Shown piece after piece: positions 35,001 to 43,156 of a stretch of DNA of 64,000 nt (its first letter is position 1; every line of letters starts with the position of its first letter). The DNA is from Pseudomonadota bacterium (GTDB lineage Bacteria; Pseudomonadota; Alphaproteobacteria; Micropepsales; Micropepsaceae). The translations under genes and the position numbers were made by a program. Below the pieces are notes generated by a model. It was not told where the DNA came from. It saw only the letters and a program-made list of their open reading frames with translations, and searched no databases. Where the stretch lies: positions 45,604-109,603 of the forward strand of contig JAFEEQ010000002.1 of assembly GCA_018241025.1 (NCBI GenBank). The letters are read 5' to 3'.

Positions 35001-36164
35001 ATGAGCATCAAGGGCAAAGCTTATGTCATGGGCGCTTTCGAGCACCCGACGCGCGAGGCGCCCGACAAATCCACGCCGCAGCTGCATGCCGAATGCGCAC
35101 GCGGCGCCCTGGCCGATGCGGGACTGAGCAAGGACGACATCGACGGGTATTTCTGCGCCGGCGACGCCCCGGGTTTCGGCGCGATGTCGATGGCCGACTA
35201 TATGGGCCTCAAGAATCTCCGCCACATGGACTCCACCGAGACCGGCGGCAGCTCCTACATCCTGCATGTCGGCCATGCTGCCGAAGCGATCGCGGCGGGC
35301 AAGTGCTCGGTCGCGCTGATCACGCTGGCGGGCAAGCCGCGCACCGGCAGCGGTGGACCGCGCGGCGGCGGCTTCGCGGCGGCACCGGAAGCGGCCTTCG
35401 AGATGCCCTATGGCGGCACGACGCATAACCAGTACGCGATGTGCGCCACGCGCCACATGCACGAATACGGCACGACCAGCGAACAGCTCGCCTGGATCAA
35501 GGTCGCCGCCTCGCATCACGCACAATGGAATCCGCATGCCTTTCTGAAAGACGTGGTGACGGTCGAGGATGTGATCAATTCGCCGATGATCGCTACGCCG
35601 CTGCATCGCCTCGACTGTTGCGTCGTCACCGATGGCGGCGGCGCGCTGATCGTGACTTCGCCCGAGGTGGCCAAACAGTTGAAGCGGCCGAAGGTGAAGG
35701 TCATCGGCGCGGCCGAAGCGCCGAAGGGCACCTATGGCGGTAAGGTCGACCTCACCTTTTCCGGCGCGGCATGGAGCGGGCCGAAGGCTTTCGCCGAAGC
35801 CGGCATCACGCCGAAGGACATCAAATACGCCTCGATCTACGACAGCTTCACCATCACAGTGCTGATGCAGCTCGAGGATCTCGGCTTCTGCGCGAAGGGT
35901 GCGGGCGGCAAGTTCGTCGCCGACGGCAATCTGATCTCGGGCGTCGGCAAGCTGCCGTTCAACACCGATGGCGGCGGGCTCTGCAACAACCATCCGACCA
36001 ATCGCGGCGGCATTACCAAGGTGATCGAGGCGGTGCGCCAGCTGCGCGGGGAAGCCCATCCCAAGGTTCAGGTCGCCAATTGCGATCTCGCCATCGCCCA
36101 CGGCACAGGCGGCTCGCTCGGCACACGCCATGGCGCGGCGACTCTGATCATGGAACGGGAGTAA
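35001..36164 (+). CDS. Thiolase-like (SCP-X/Ltp2-like) protein
   Basis: A 387-residue thiolase-fold protein of the lipid-transfer/SCP-X type. Motifs: ALADAGLSKDDIDGYFCAGD near 37-56, TETGGSSYILHVGHAAEAIA near 77-96, and the C-terminal GLCNNHPTNRGGITKVIEAV and HGTGGSLGTRHGAATLI. The nucleophilic Cys seen in canonical thiolases is not obvious, as in Ltp2-type retro-aldolases. It is paired with the DUF35 protein 5 nt downstream, which is also the Ltp2-ChsH2 arrangement. Confidence 0.82.
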   Translation: MSIKGKAYVMGAFEHPTREAPDKSTPQLHAECARGALADAGLSKDDIDGYFCAGDAPGFGAMSMADYMGLKNLRHMDSTETGGSSYILHVGHAAEAIAAGKCSVALITLAGKPRTGSGGPRGGGFAAAPEAAFEMPYGGTTHNQYAMCATRHMHEYGTTSEQLAWIKVAASHHAQWNPHAFLKDVVTVEDVINSPMIATPLHRLDCCVVTDGGGALIVTSPEVAKQLKRPKVKVIGAAEAPKGTYGGKVDLTFSGAAWSGPKAFAEAGITPKDIKYASIYDSFTITVLMQLEDLGFCAKGAGGKFVADGNLISGVGKLPFNTDGGGLCNNHPTNRGGITKVIEAVRQLRGEAHPKVQVANCDLAIAHGTGGSLGTRHGAATLIMERE

Positions 36165-36169
36165 GACCG

Positions 36170-36586
36170 ATGTCGCAACCGAGCGAAAAGAAGGCACCCG
36201 CAGTCCGCAAGATATTCCCGCCAGCGGTCAACGAAGAGACGGCGAAGTTCTGGAAGGCCGCGGAAGACGGCAAGCTGCTCTACGGATTCTGTCTTGCCTG
36301 CAACGAGCCACATTATTATCCGCGCACGTTTTGTCCGTTCTGTTTCTCGGACAAAGTCGAGTGGCGCGAGGCCAACGGCAAGGGCAAGGTCTACTCCTAT
36401 TCGGTAATGCACCGCTCGCCGACAGGCCCCTACACCATCGCCTATGTCGAGCTTCAGGAAGGTCCGCGCATCCTGACCAATCTGGTGGACTGCGATTTCG
36501 ACAAGATCGCGATAGATGCGCCGGTTTCGCTGGTGTGGAAGTCGAGCGACGGCGGCGCCCCGGTGCCATTCTTCACGCTCGGATAG
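36170..36586 (+). CDS. Zn-ribbon/OB-fold (DUF35) protein
   Basis: A 138-residue DUF35 protein: an N-terminal zinc ribbon CLACNEPHYYPRTFCPFC (four Cys near residues 42-59) followed by an OB-fold (KVYSYSVMHRSPTGPYTIAY). DUF35 proteins bind acyl-CoA and partner thiolase-like or MaoC-like enzymes. Start is ATG 36170. With the dehydrogenases and thiolase it forms a CoA-linked degradation cluster; no MaoC hydratase is present in this window. Confidence 0.9.
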   Translation: MSQPSEKKAPAVRKIFPPAVNEETAKFWKAAEDGKLLYGFCLACNEPHYYPRTFCPFCFSDKVEWREANGKGKVYSYSVMHRSPTGPYTIAYVELQEGPRILTNLVDCDFDKIAIDAPVSLVWKSSDGGAPVPFFTLG

Positions 36587-36631
36587 CCGCGATCGCCTCA
36601 CGAGTGCCGCCAACATATCTGGGTGACGACG

Positions 36632-37036
36632 ATGAAGGTCCTGTCCGCTCTCCTCATTGTCGGTGCCATCGTCACGGTGGCCTACTGGGTGAATTACTTC
36701 ATTGCCGGCGATGTGCGCGTGCTTTCGGACACCTGGTACACCTACTTTGAAGACGCTTTTCCCGCCGCAGACGGCTGGATGGCGCTCTGCATGTTCGTTT
36801 CCGGAATTGGCCTTTGGCGCGGCGAGCGCTGGGGAGCCTTGTGGGGTCTGATGGCCGGAAGCGCCCTGCTGTATCTCGCCGCGATGGATATCACTTTCAA
36901 CATCGAACACGGGTTATACGAACTTTTGCCCTCCTCCGGCGCGATGCTGACCGAAGCGTGGATCAACGCGTCGTCGCTTGGCCTTGGAATTGCAGCGGTG
37001 ATCGCAAGTTGGCGAAAGGCGTCAGTGACGGCCTAA
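36632..37036 (+). CDS. Small membrane protein, unknown function
   Basis: A 134-residue protein with about four hydrophobic helices (about 1-20, 46-62, 68-84, 104-125), e.g. VLSALLIVGAIVTVAYWVN and GLMAGSALLYLAAMDI. Start placed at ATG 36632; a GTG 9 nt upstream is possible. Its end overlaps the convergent histidine kinase gene by 15 nt. No family recognised. Confidence 0.6.
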   Translation: MKVLSALLIVGAIVTVAYWVNYFIAGDVRVLSDTWYTYFEDAFPAADGWMALCMFVSGIGLWRGERWGALWGLMAGSALLYLAAMDITFNIEHGLYELLPSSGAMLTEAWINASSLGLGIAAVIASWRKASVTA

Positions 37037-38359
37037 CCGTAGGACCGCGCGCAGACCGGGGTGATTATCTTCCAGCAAAAGCGAGCCGCCATGCAGTTTG
37101 GCACAGGCCGCCGCAATTGCGAGGCCGAGGCCGGAACCCTCCGTCGTACGCGCGGGATCGAGACGCACGAAGCGCTCGCGCACGCGGCCGCGATCGGCCT
37201 CGGGAATGCCAGGGCCGGTATCGGCGACGACGATATCGAAGTGAACGGCGGTTTGGCGCTCGGTCAACGTGACTGTTGCACCCTTGCCGGCATAGGTGGA
37301 GGCGTTGTGCAGCAAGTTGCCGACGGCCTGTCTTAGAAGCAGCGCGTGACCGCGGATGATCATGGGTCCGTTCGCGAGGTCGAATTTGAAGGTCTGTCCG
37401 GCATCCTCGAACATCGGCTCGAACAACTCGGCCGTGTCGAGCAGCAAGGCACTGACATCGAAATCCGACATCGATTCTGCCGAGAGTCCCGTTTCGGCGC
37501 GGGCGACGTCGATCAGCGCCGAGAACGTCGCGAGCGCGTCCTGCGTCGCGGCGCGGGCCTCGGCGAGTGCGTCGTCGCGTTCATTCGCATTCTCGGCCCT
37601 TTCGAGCGCGCGCTGGACCTGCGCAAGTGGGCGGCGAAGGTCGTGCGCCAGGCTATCGGTGATCGTCCGCATCCCCGTCATCAGTTCTTCGATCCGCGCC
37701 AGCATCGCATTGAGGGCATCGCCGAGCCTGTCGAAGACGTCGCCATGGCCGTACGTGACGACGCGGGCGTTCAGATTGCCTGCTGCGATCGCTTCGGCGG
37801 TGTCGCCGATATGGCCGGTGCGCCGGAGCAGATAGCTCGAAAGCCAGACGCCGCCGAGCGTCGAAGCCAGCGTCACGAAGGCGAGCGCAATCACGGACAC
37901 TTCGATCAGGGCCTGGCGAAAGGCCGTGCGTTGCTCGCTGTCCTGCGCGATGTAGAGCGACTGGCCGGTGGGCAGCGTGCCGACGAGCACGTGCCAGGTC
38001 TTGCGCTTGCCACCGACCTGGGTCACGGCGACCTTCCAGCCTTGCTGCGTGCCGAGTGCTTCCTTCAAAGCCGGCACGCCCGCGATGGGCTTGCCATGCG
38101 CGTCAGTCAAAGCGTAGCGGAACCCCGAACCGCCGTGAATCCGCTCACGGCGATTGAAGGTGTCGATGAGCGCGGCGAGGCCCTCCTCGCGGGCGAGCGT
38201 GATCCAGTAATTCTGTTCGGCCTGGGCGGCCGCCTGGGCCTGGGAGTCGATGATGTTCTCACCGATACGGTCGACCGCGAACAAGGCCGCACCGAGGGAA
38301 AGGATCGAGGCGCCGACCAGCGCAAACAGAAGCGCCCAGGGACTCGTCCAGCGCGTCAC
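37022..38359 (-). CDS. Sensor histidine kinase
   Basis: A 445-residue kinase: an N-terminal TM helix, a periplasmic domain (about 30-150), a second TM helix (about 155-180), HAMP, then an H-box SLAHDLRRPLAQVQRALE near residues 244-261, N-box AVGNLLHNAS near 338-347, G1 VVADTGPGIPEAD near 373-385, and G2 GSGLGLAIAAACAKLHGG near 402-419. The HDLRRPL form of the H-box is typical of a subset of alphaproteobacterial kinases. Its ATG overlaps the response regulator stop by 4 nt. Confidence 0.92.
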   Translation of the reverse strand: MTRWTSPWALLFALVGASILSLGAALFAVDRIGENIIDSQAQAAAQAEQNYWITLAREEGLAALIDTFNRRERIHGGSGFRYALTDAHGKPIAGVPALKEALGTQQGWKVAVTQVGGKRKTWHVLVGTLPTGQSLYIAQDSEQRTAFRQALIEVSVIALAFVTLASTLGGVWLSSYLLRRTGHIGDTAEAIAAGNLNARVVTYGHGDVFDRLGDALNAMLARIEELMTGMRTITDSLAHDLRRPLAQVQRALERAENANERDDALAEARAATQDALATFSALIDVARAETGLSAESMSDFDVSALLLDTAELFEPMFEDAGQTFKFDLANGPMIIRGHALLLRQAVGNLLHNASTYAGKGATVTLTERQTAVHFDIVVADTGPGIPEADRGRVRERFVRLDPARTTEGSGLGLAIAAACAKLHGGSLLLEDNHPGLRAVLRLGRH

Positions 38360-39048
38360 GGCGTCTCCGACAGGCGATAGCCGGTGCCGCGCAGCGTGTG
38401 CAGCAAGGGCTTGTCAAAGGGGTCGTCGATCTTCTTGCGCAACCGGCTGATGTGGGTATCGACAACGCTGGTGTGAGGATCGAAGCGATAATCCCAGACC
38501 TGCTCGAGAAGCATGGTCCGCGTGACGACACGGTTCTTGTGGCGCAGGAAGTACTCGAGAAGCTTCAACTCGCGGGGCAGAAGATCGAGGCGCTGCCCGC
38601 CACGCGTTACCTGGCGCGACAGGAGATCGAATTCTAGGTCGCCGCAGCTCAGGGATGTCTCCGCAGAAGCGGCGGCAGGAGCCCGGCGCAGCAGATTGGC
38701 GAGCCGCGCCGATAGCTCGGAATAGCCGAAGGGCTTGGTGAGATAGTCGTCGCCACCGGCCCGCAGGCCCTTCACGCGTTCGTCGAGATGCGACAGGGCG
38801 GAGAGGATGATGATCGGCGTGGCAACATTGGCGGCGCGTAGAGCCTTGATGACCGAGAGGCCGTCCATGCCGGGAACCATGCGGTCCATCACGATGGCAT
38901 CGAACTGGGACGAGGTAGCGAGATAGAGGCCGTCGCGGCCGTCCTTTGCGTGTTCGGCGGTGAAGCCTTCCTCACGCAGCCCCTTCAGGACGTAATCCGC
39001 CGTGTTCTGGTCGTCTTCAACGAGGAGAATCCGGCGGCTCATTTCCAT
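38356..39048 (-). CDS. OmpR-family response regulator
   Basis: A 230-residue regulator: receiver domain with DD near residues 11-12, the phospho-acceptor Asp in AIVMDRMVPG near 54, and Lys in DDYLTKPFG near 104; C-terminal winged helix (REL..LLEYFLRHKNRVVTR and SVVDTHISRLRKKI). GGAG precedes ATG 39048. It and the kinase form an operon, downstream of the small exported basic protein gene. Confidence 0.93.
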   Translation of the reverse strand: MEMSRRILLVEDDQNTADYVLKGLREEGFTAEHAKDGRDGLYLATSSQFDAIVMDRMVPGMDGLSVIKALRAANVATPIIILSALSHLDERVKGLRAGGDDYLTKPFGYSELSARLANLLRRAPAAASAETSLSCGDLEFDLLSRQVTRGGQRLDLLPRELKLLEYFLRHKNRVVTRTMLLEQVWDYRFDPHTSVVDTHISRLRKKIDDPFDKPLLHTLRGTGYRLSETP

Positions 39049-39075
39049 GTCTTACTCCAGTTCGGCGGAAAACGG

Positions 39076-39109
39076 CGAGGCCGGCCCCCGGGGGAAGGGA
39101 CCGGCCTCG
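39076..39109 (-). terminator. GC-rich hairpin between the small exported gene and the regulator gene
   Basis: CGAGGCCGG/CCGGCCTCG (9-bp stem, 39076-39084 with 39101-39109) with a C/G-rich loop lies between the stop of the 97-residue gene and the regulator ATG. Without a T tract it may be an attenuator lowering readthrough into the two-component genes, or a repeat. Confidence 0.45.
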
Positions 39110-39151
39110 TCTGCGGCACAGGCGGAGGGGAGGACGCCGGCGCCAGAAAAA

Positions 39152-39445
39152 TCAACCGGCCGACTTGGCGGGCTTGCTCTTCTCGATGTGGCGGGCGTGC
39201 ATCACGCCGTGACCTTTGTGCGAGGCCTTGGCGCTGACCTTCTGGACCTTGCCCGGCTTGCTGGAGGTCTGGGCCGTCGTGGTCGCCTTGACCGGCGCAA
39301 CCGGCTTGGCGGCGGTCATGGTCGGCATTGCCGGCTTGGAGGCGGTGGTGACCGCAGACTTGGCCGGGGTGGCGGCGGGCGCCGCGACAGTGGCGGTCGC
39401 GGTCAGGGCAAGGAGGCCGAGGCCTGCGACGAGGGAACGATACAT
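39152..39445 (-). CDS. Small exported Ala/Lys/Thr-rich protein
   Basis: A 97-residue protein: signal peptide MYRSLVAGLGLLALTATATV (about 1-21, then AAPAATP), then a low-complexity basic tail built from AKPVAPVKATTT- and KVQKVSAKASHKGH-type segments with His residues near the C-terminus. GGAG precedes ATG 39445. Upstream of the two-component genes on the same strand, so it may be a sensed or regulated periplasmic factor. Metal binding by the His/Lys tail is only a guess. Confidence 0.7.
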   Translation of the reverse strand: MYRSLVAGLGLLALTATATVAAPAATPAKSAVTTASKPAMPTMTAAKPVAPVKATTTAQTSSKPGKVQKVSAKASHKGHGVMHARHIEKSKPAKSAG

Positions 39446-39550
39446 GGGGTTTTCTCCAGTTGTTTGGCGCGAAACAGCTCGTTTCGTGAGAAGGAATATG
39501 CGGGCGCCCTCTCGCCCTGCTCTGCCAGCCAACTCACAAATCTGTAAGGT

Positions 39551-40072
39551 TCAGCGCGGCAGCGCGTTCGCCTTGCGGATGATGGAGAAGTCGAGGCCGG
39601 AGGCCACGATGGCATCGATCACCGGCCAGAGTTTCGGGACGATGCGCAGCTCGATCCCGGCATTGGCGTGGAGCGCGAGGAGATCGCCGATGGGTTCGAC
39701 GGAGAGCGGGCGCACCGTTTCTGTCGTTGCGTAGTAACCCGCGTCGCGGTTGTAGACGGCGAAGGGTGCCGGATCGAAGCGATAGACGTACATCGTGCAG
39801 GCGCGCATGCGGTCGAGCCAGACGGTTTCGATTGCGTGCATGCGATTGACTGCGCCCATCCCGAGCAGCGTGCGGCCGATATCGCTCAGCGGCCTGTCGT
39901 TTGCCCAGCAGCAGGCGCGCGGGCAGTGCCGCGGAAACCAGAAGCCCGGCGCGTGCCCGTCATCGACCGCCCAGACCATCGGCTTGCGGTCTTCCGGATT
40001 CGCCGTCGCGGGGATGTGCGGGACGAAGACCTCGATCGTCGGATCTTCGGAGAAGTGGAGAAGCGATTGCAT
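39551..40072 (-). CDS. DUF6886-type protein
   Basis: A 173-residue protein: LLHFSEDPTIEVFVPHIPAT near residues 4-23, VWAVDDGHAPGFWFPRHCPR near 33-52, and RFDPAPFAVYNRDAGYYA near 98-115. This matches the conserved uncharacterised family DUF6886 as I remember it. The long open frame upstream of ATG 40072 runs through the repeat and is not part of the gene. Confidence 0.75.
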   Translation of the reverse strand: MQSLLHFSEDPTIEVFVPHIPATANPEDRKPMVWAVDDGHAPGFWFPRHCPRACCWANDRPLSDIGRTLLGMGAVNRMHAIETVWLDRMRACTMYVYRFDPAPFAVYNRDAGYYATTETVRPLSVEPIGDLLALHANAGIELRIVPKLWPVIDAIVASGLDFSIIRKANALPR

Positions 40073-40084
40073 GGCAGGGTGGCC

Positions 40085-40162
40085 ATCCTTCGGCAGGCTC
40101 AGGATGAGGATCTTGAAAGGATGAGGGTTGAGCTTAGTCCCTCGTCCTGAGCCTGTCGAAGG
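40085..40162. repeat. Inverted pair of REP-like elements
   Basis: CCTTCGGCAGGCTCAGGATG (40085-40106) and its inverted mate CGTCCTGAGCCTGTCGAAGG (40143-40162) can pair over about 20 nt, with about 35 nt between. The same CCTTCGACAGGCTCAGG core recurs at 42085-42115. It fills the gap between the DUF6886 and SRAP-like genes. This core is a widely seen intergenic palindrome in alphaproteobacteria. Confidence 0.75.
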
Positions 40163-40167
40163 ACGGC

Positions 40168-40812
40168 TCAGAACAAATCGCCCTGCCGCGGCGGCGGCGG
40201 CTTTTTCTGCTGCTTCTCCATGTCCATGTCGATCGTCGAGGTCTTGAGCACGGACTTGATCGTGTCGACGTCGGCGGGCACTTCGCCGAGCCAAATGGGC
40301 CAGTCGGCATCGTCGACCAGGGCCGGCATGCGGTCGGTGATCGTGGCGATCAGGGCGTTGGGCGGCACCGTGACCATGGCGAAGGTCTCGAGCGCTTCGT
40401 CGCGCCTGGTCCAGCGTTCCCACACCACGGCGATGGCGACGGCGGCGCGGCCGCGCGGGGTGATGACGTATTGCTGCGTTTTCTTCGGCGTGACTTCTTC
40501 GCCTTCGTTGAAAGTGTTCACGACGACGAGGCCGCGGCGGTTGAAGAAGGCTTCGCGGAAGGTCGGCTTCTCCTCGATGGTCTCGGCGCGGGCATGGATG
40601 AACTTCGTGCCCATCATCGGATCGGCGGCATAGGGCGGCACGAGACCCCAGCGCATGCGGCGCGCGGCGCGCCGGCCCTCAGCATCGAGACAGATGACGG
40701 TGGCGAAGCGCATCGGCGTGACGGTGTCGGCGGCGCTTGCCGGCGCGCCGATCATCTCGGCGAGCGTGACGTACTCGCCCCAGCTCATCATCTGCGTGAA
40801 CTTCCCGCACAT
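40168..40812 (-). CDS. SRAP (HMCES/YedK-like) family protein
   Basis: A 214-residue SRAP-fold protein keeping Cys2 (MCGKF), the nucleophile that in YedK/HMCES forms a DNA-protein crosslink with abasic sites. Other active-site positions differ: HARAET replaces NARAET, NTFNEGEEV is at the usual GFYEW position, and ITDRMPA lacks the catalytic His of IHDRMP. This form seems to be a recognised alphaproteobacterial subfamily, so crosslink activity is uncertain. The C-terminus is a Lys/Pro tail ending GDLF. Confidence 0.8.
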   Translation of the reverse strand: MCGKFTQMMSWGEYVTLAEMIGAPASAADTVTPMRFATVICLDAEGRRAARRMRWGLVPPYAADPMMGTKFIHARAETIEEKPTFREAFFNRRGLVVVNTFNEGEEVTPKKTQQYVITPRGRAAVAIAVVWERWTRRDEALETFAMVTVPPNALIATITDRMPALVDDADWPIWLGEVPADVDTIKSVLKTSTIDMDMEKQQKKPPPPRQGDLF

Positions 40813-40847
40813 TTGCGCGCCGCCTCAGAATCGCCTTTCAGTGTCGC

Positions 40848-41564
40848 ATGGTGAGTCGCAAAGAGTGGAATGCGCTGGCCGACGATTTCGAGCGCGAAGT
40901 CTGCGATATCACGCGCGAAACCGGAAGCCGCGAGATCGATCGCATCCTGCGCAAGCTGAAGCCTTCGCCGGAGCGTTCGGTGCTGGTCGATCTCGGCTGC
41001 GGGATCGGGACGTTCGTCGAGCGCTACGGCGCACGCTTCCGGCACACCTATGCGGTGGAGCATGCGGCGCGGATCCTGGCGCGGGCGCGCAAGCGTATCG
41101 GCCGGCGCGAGGACATCACCTTCATGACCTCGAACATCCCGCCGGCGGTCGCGCGCATCGGGCGCAAGGCGGATCTGACGGTGTGCATGAACGTGATCAC
41201 GATGCCGGAGAACCGAATCCGCGCGCAGATGTGGCGCGGGATCGCCGGCGTGACGCGCAAGAAGGGTCATGCGCTGATCGTCGTGCCGTCGATCGAATCC
41301 GACCGGATGGTGGAACGCGTCGCCTATGGCACTTCGCTGGCCGACGCGAAGAAGGATGCGCCGGACGGGCTCGTCGACCGCGGCGGCTCGCGGCAGAAGC
41401 ACTTCGCGCGCGACGAGCTTCGCGATGTGCTCGCGCTGCACGGCTTTGCGGTGAAGCGGCTGCTGCGCGTGCCCTATCCCTGGCAGAAGGAAGGCCTGCG
41501 CAAACCGCGCAACGCCGGAACGCGGATGCCGTGGGACTGGCTGGTGCTGGCGGAGCGGGTGTGA
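40848..41564 (+). CDS. Class I SAM-dependent methyltransferase
   Basis: A 238-residue methyltransferase: motif I VLVDLGCGIGTFVERYG near residues 45-61, acidic loop AVEHAARI near 69-76, and motif III-like MNVITMPEN near 114-122. Substrate unknown. Divergent from the SRAP-like gene, 35 bp apart. Confidence 0.85.
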   Translation: MVSRKEWNALADDFEREVCDITRETGSREIDRILRKLKPSPERSVLVDLGCGIGTFVERYGARFRHTYAVEHAARILARARKRIGRREDITFMTSNIPPAVARIGRKADLTVCMNVITMPENRIRAQMWRGIAGVTRKKGHALIVVPSIESDRMVERVAYGTSLADAKKDAPDGLVDRGGSRQKHFARDELRDVLALHGFAVKRLLRVPYPWQKEGLRKPRNAGTRMPWDWLVLAERV

Positions 41565-41669
41565 GGCGCTGACCGCGTGCTGGGTTGGTCGAGGTGCGGC
41601 GGTATCCATGCGGGACTGCCGCCAGGCTCGCTGTCGCTCATCTGGCCTTCGCACGCTGTCGCTACAAAG

Positions 41670-41727
41670 CCCCTCCACCATCCGCTGCACGGATGGTCCC
41701 CCTCCCCCATAACGATGGGGGAGGAAC
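41670..41727. repeat. Intergenic repeat, copy A
   Basis: CCCCTCCACCA followed by TCCGCTGCACGGA, then CCCTCCCCCAT-AACG-ATGGGGGAGGAAC. A close copy is at 42151-42208. Both lie in the 653-bp gap 41565-42217, which otherwise has no convincing gene. They combine a GGGGGAGG hairpin with a CCCCTCCACC block, resembling the mosaic at 53209-53322. Confidence 0.7.
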
Positions 41728-42084
41728 ACTCAAGACAAAGCCCGCACGGTGCGCACCGAGCGGGCGATGTCTTGATCGATCTATTCGCTGGCGCTCCGGT
41801 CGCCACACGGGCGCCCAACAGGCACTTTCGATCGAACCCTCGGCCCACAGCCTGACAGGACCGCCCTGACACCTCCGGCCGGAGGTGTGATCGACGGATC
41901 TTCGCCTTATGGCGTGCGCGTGACCCGCACGGACCTGGATTTGTGCCACGTCAGATTCGGATACCCATGGCGCTCCTCAACTCCTGCGGGAGATGTAAGA
42001 ACGCAACAACTGTGTTCAAGAGGCAACAGTGAGTATTTTCCTGACAGATTGTCAGGCGCCAAGCGCTTGGACTTCGAAACAAAA

Positions 42085-42115
42085 CCCTCGCCCTTCGACA
42101 GGCTCAGGGTGAGGG
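42085..42115. repeat. REP-like palindrome (CCTTCGACAGGCTCAGG)
   Basis: ACCCTCGCCC and GGGTGAGGGT flank the core CTTCGACAGGCTCA. This is the same family as the pair at 40085-40162. It lies midway between the two copies of the CCCCTCC repeat in the same intergenic gap. Confidence 0.75.
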
Positions 42116-42150
42116 TCATTGTGGAATTGGACCGCGCAGGCCTGCCGCGC

Positions 42151-42208
42151 CCCCTCCACCGTCCGCTTCGCGGCCGCTCCCCCTCCCCCGTAACAACGGG
42201 GGAGGAAC
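42151..42208. repeat. Intergenic repeat, copy B
   Basis: CCCCTCCACCGTCCGCTTCG then CCCTCCCCCGTAACAACGGG and GGAGGAAC, matching copy A at 41670-41727 across both blocks. It ends 10 bp before the stop of the SDR gene. Confidence 0.7.
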
Positions 42209-42217
42209 GGCGACACG

Positions 42218-43009
42218 CTACCGCCCGATCCGTCCCGTCACCGGCATCGAGCTGGTGAGGCCGCCATCGACGGCGATGTGCTGGCCGTTGACGTAGCTCG
42301 CTTCATCGCTCGCGAGGAACAGCGCCATATAGGCGATCTCCTCGGGATGGCCGTAACGCTTCAGGGGATTGAGCTGGCCAATGCGATCCTTGGTGCCGCG
42401 CTGCTCGGCGTAATCGAAGATCGGCTTGGTCATGCCGGTCTCGATGATGCCGGGACAGATCGCGTTCACCCGCACGCCGGTGCCGGTGAGATAGTTCGCC
42501 GCCGTGGTGGTGAGATTGATCACGCCGGCCTTCGATGCGCTGTAAGGACCGCCGCCCGCGCCGGAGCGGATGCCGGCGACCGACGCGGTGCAGACGATCG
42601 AACCCTTCTTGCGCGGGATCATCACGCGCGCGGCATGCTTGATGGCAAGAAAGACGCCGATCAGGTTCACGTCGAGCACCTGGCGCCAGTGATCGGCGGT
42701 GAGCTCGAAAAAGGGCGGCTGGTTGCCGCCGGAGATGCCGGCATTGGCGTAAATTGCATCGAGGGCGCCGAACTCACCGACCGCGGTATCGACGAAGTGC
42801 GCGACGTCGCGCTCGTTCGACGCGTCGGCGCTGAGCGCGATGGCGGTGCCGCCATTGTCCTTGATCGCTTCGACGGTGTCCTTGACCGCGTCGGCGCGAT
42901 CGACGGCGACGACTTTGGCGCCTTCGGCCGCGAACAGTTTGGCGCTGGCGCGGCCGATGCCGCTCGCGGCGCCGGTGACGATCGCGACCTTGCCTGTGAG
43001 ACGTCCCAT
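42218..43009 (-). CDS. SDR family oxidoreductase
   Basis: A 263-residue classical SDR: the cofactor motif TGAASGIG near residues 12-19, D at about 36 (favouring NAD), NAG near 87-89, and the catalytic S-Y-K (CTASVAG; YSASKAG near 155-161). Start at ATG 43009, preceded by GGGAGAAACACC. Substrate not determined. Confidence 0.9.
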   Translation of the reverse strand: MGRLTGKVAIVTGAASGIGRASAKLFAAEGAKVVAVDRADAVKDTVEAIKDNGGTAIALSADASNERDVAHFVDTAVGEFGALDAIYANAGISGGNQPPFFELTADHWRQVLDVNLIGVFLAIKHAARVMIPRKKGSIVCTASVAGIRSGAGGGPYSASKAGVINLTTTAANYLTGTGVRVNAICPGIIETGMTKPIFDYAEQRGTKDRIGQLNPLKRYGHPEEIAYMALFLASDEASYVNGQHIAVDGGLTSSMPVTGRIGR

Positions 43010-43048
43010 GGTGTTTCTCCCGATTTTTCCGCCTTCAATCAAACAAAG

Positions 43049-43082
43049 ATTGTCATGGCCCGCAACCGCGGGCCATGACAAT
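43049..43082. repeat. Perfect 15-bp inverted repeat
   Basis: ATTGTCATGGCCCGC/GCGGGCCATGACAAT with a 4-nt AACC loop sits between the SDR and ABC-F start regions. Palindromes with a TCATGGCCCG core are common alphaproteobacterial intergenic elements; it may also form a terminator for neither flanking gene, since both genes start here. Confidence 0.8.
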
Positions 43083-43156
43083 GAGGGTTGAAAGACGGAT
43101 TTGGACGGCGCCGCGTCCTATGCCAAAAGGCGCGCGCAATTCTTGTGTCCAGTGCA

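Noticed and set aside
39551..40423. Extended start of the DUF6886 gene at 40423
   Set aside because: The upstream frame is Arg-rich and runs through REP-like elements and the SRAP-like gene; family homology starts at ATG 40072.
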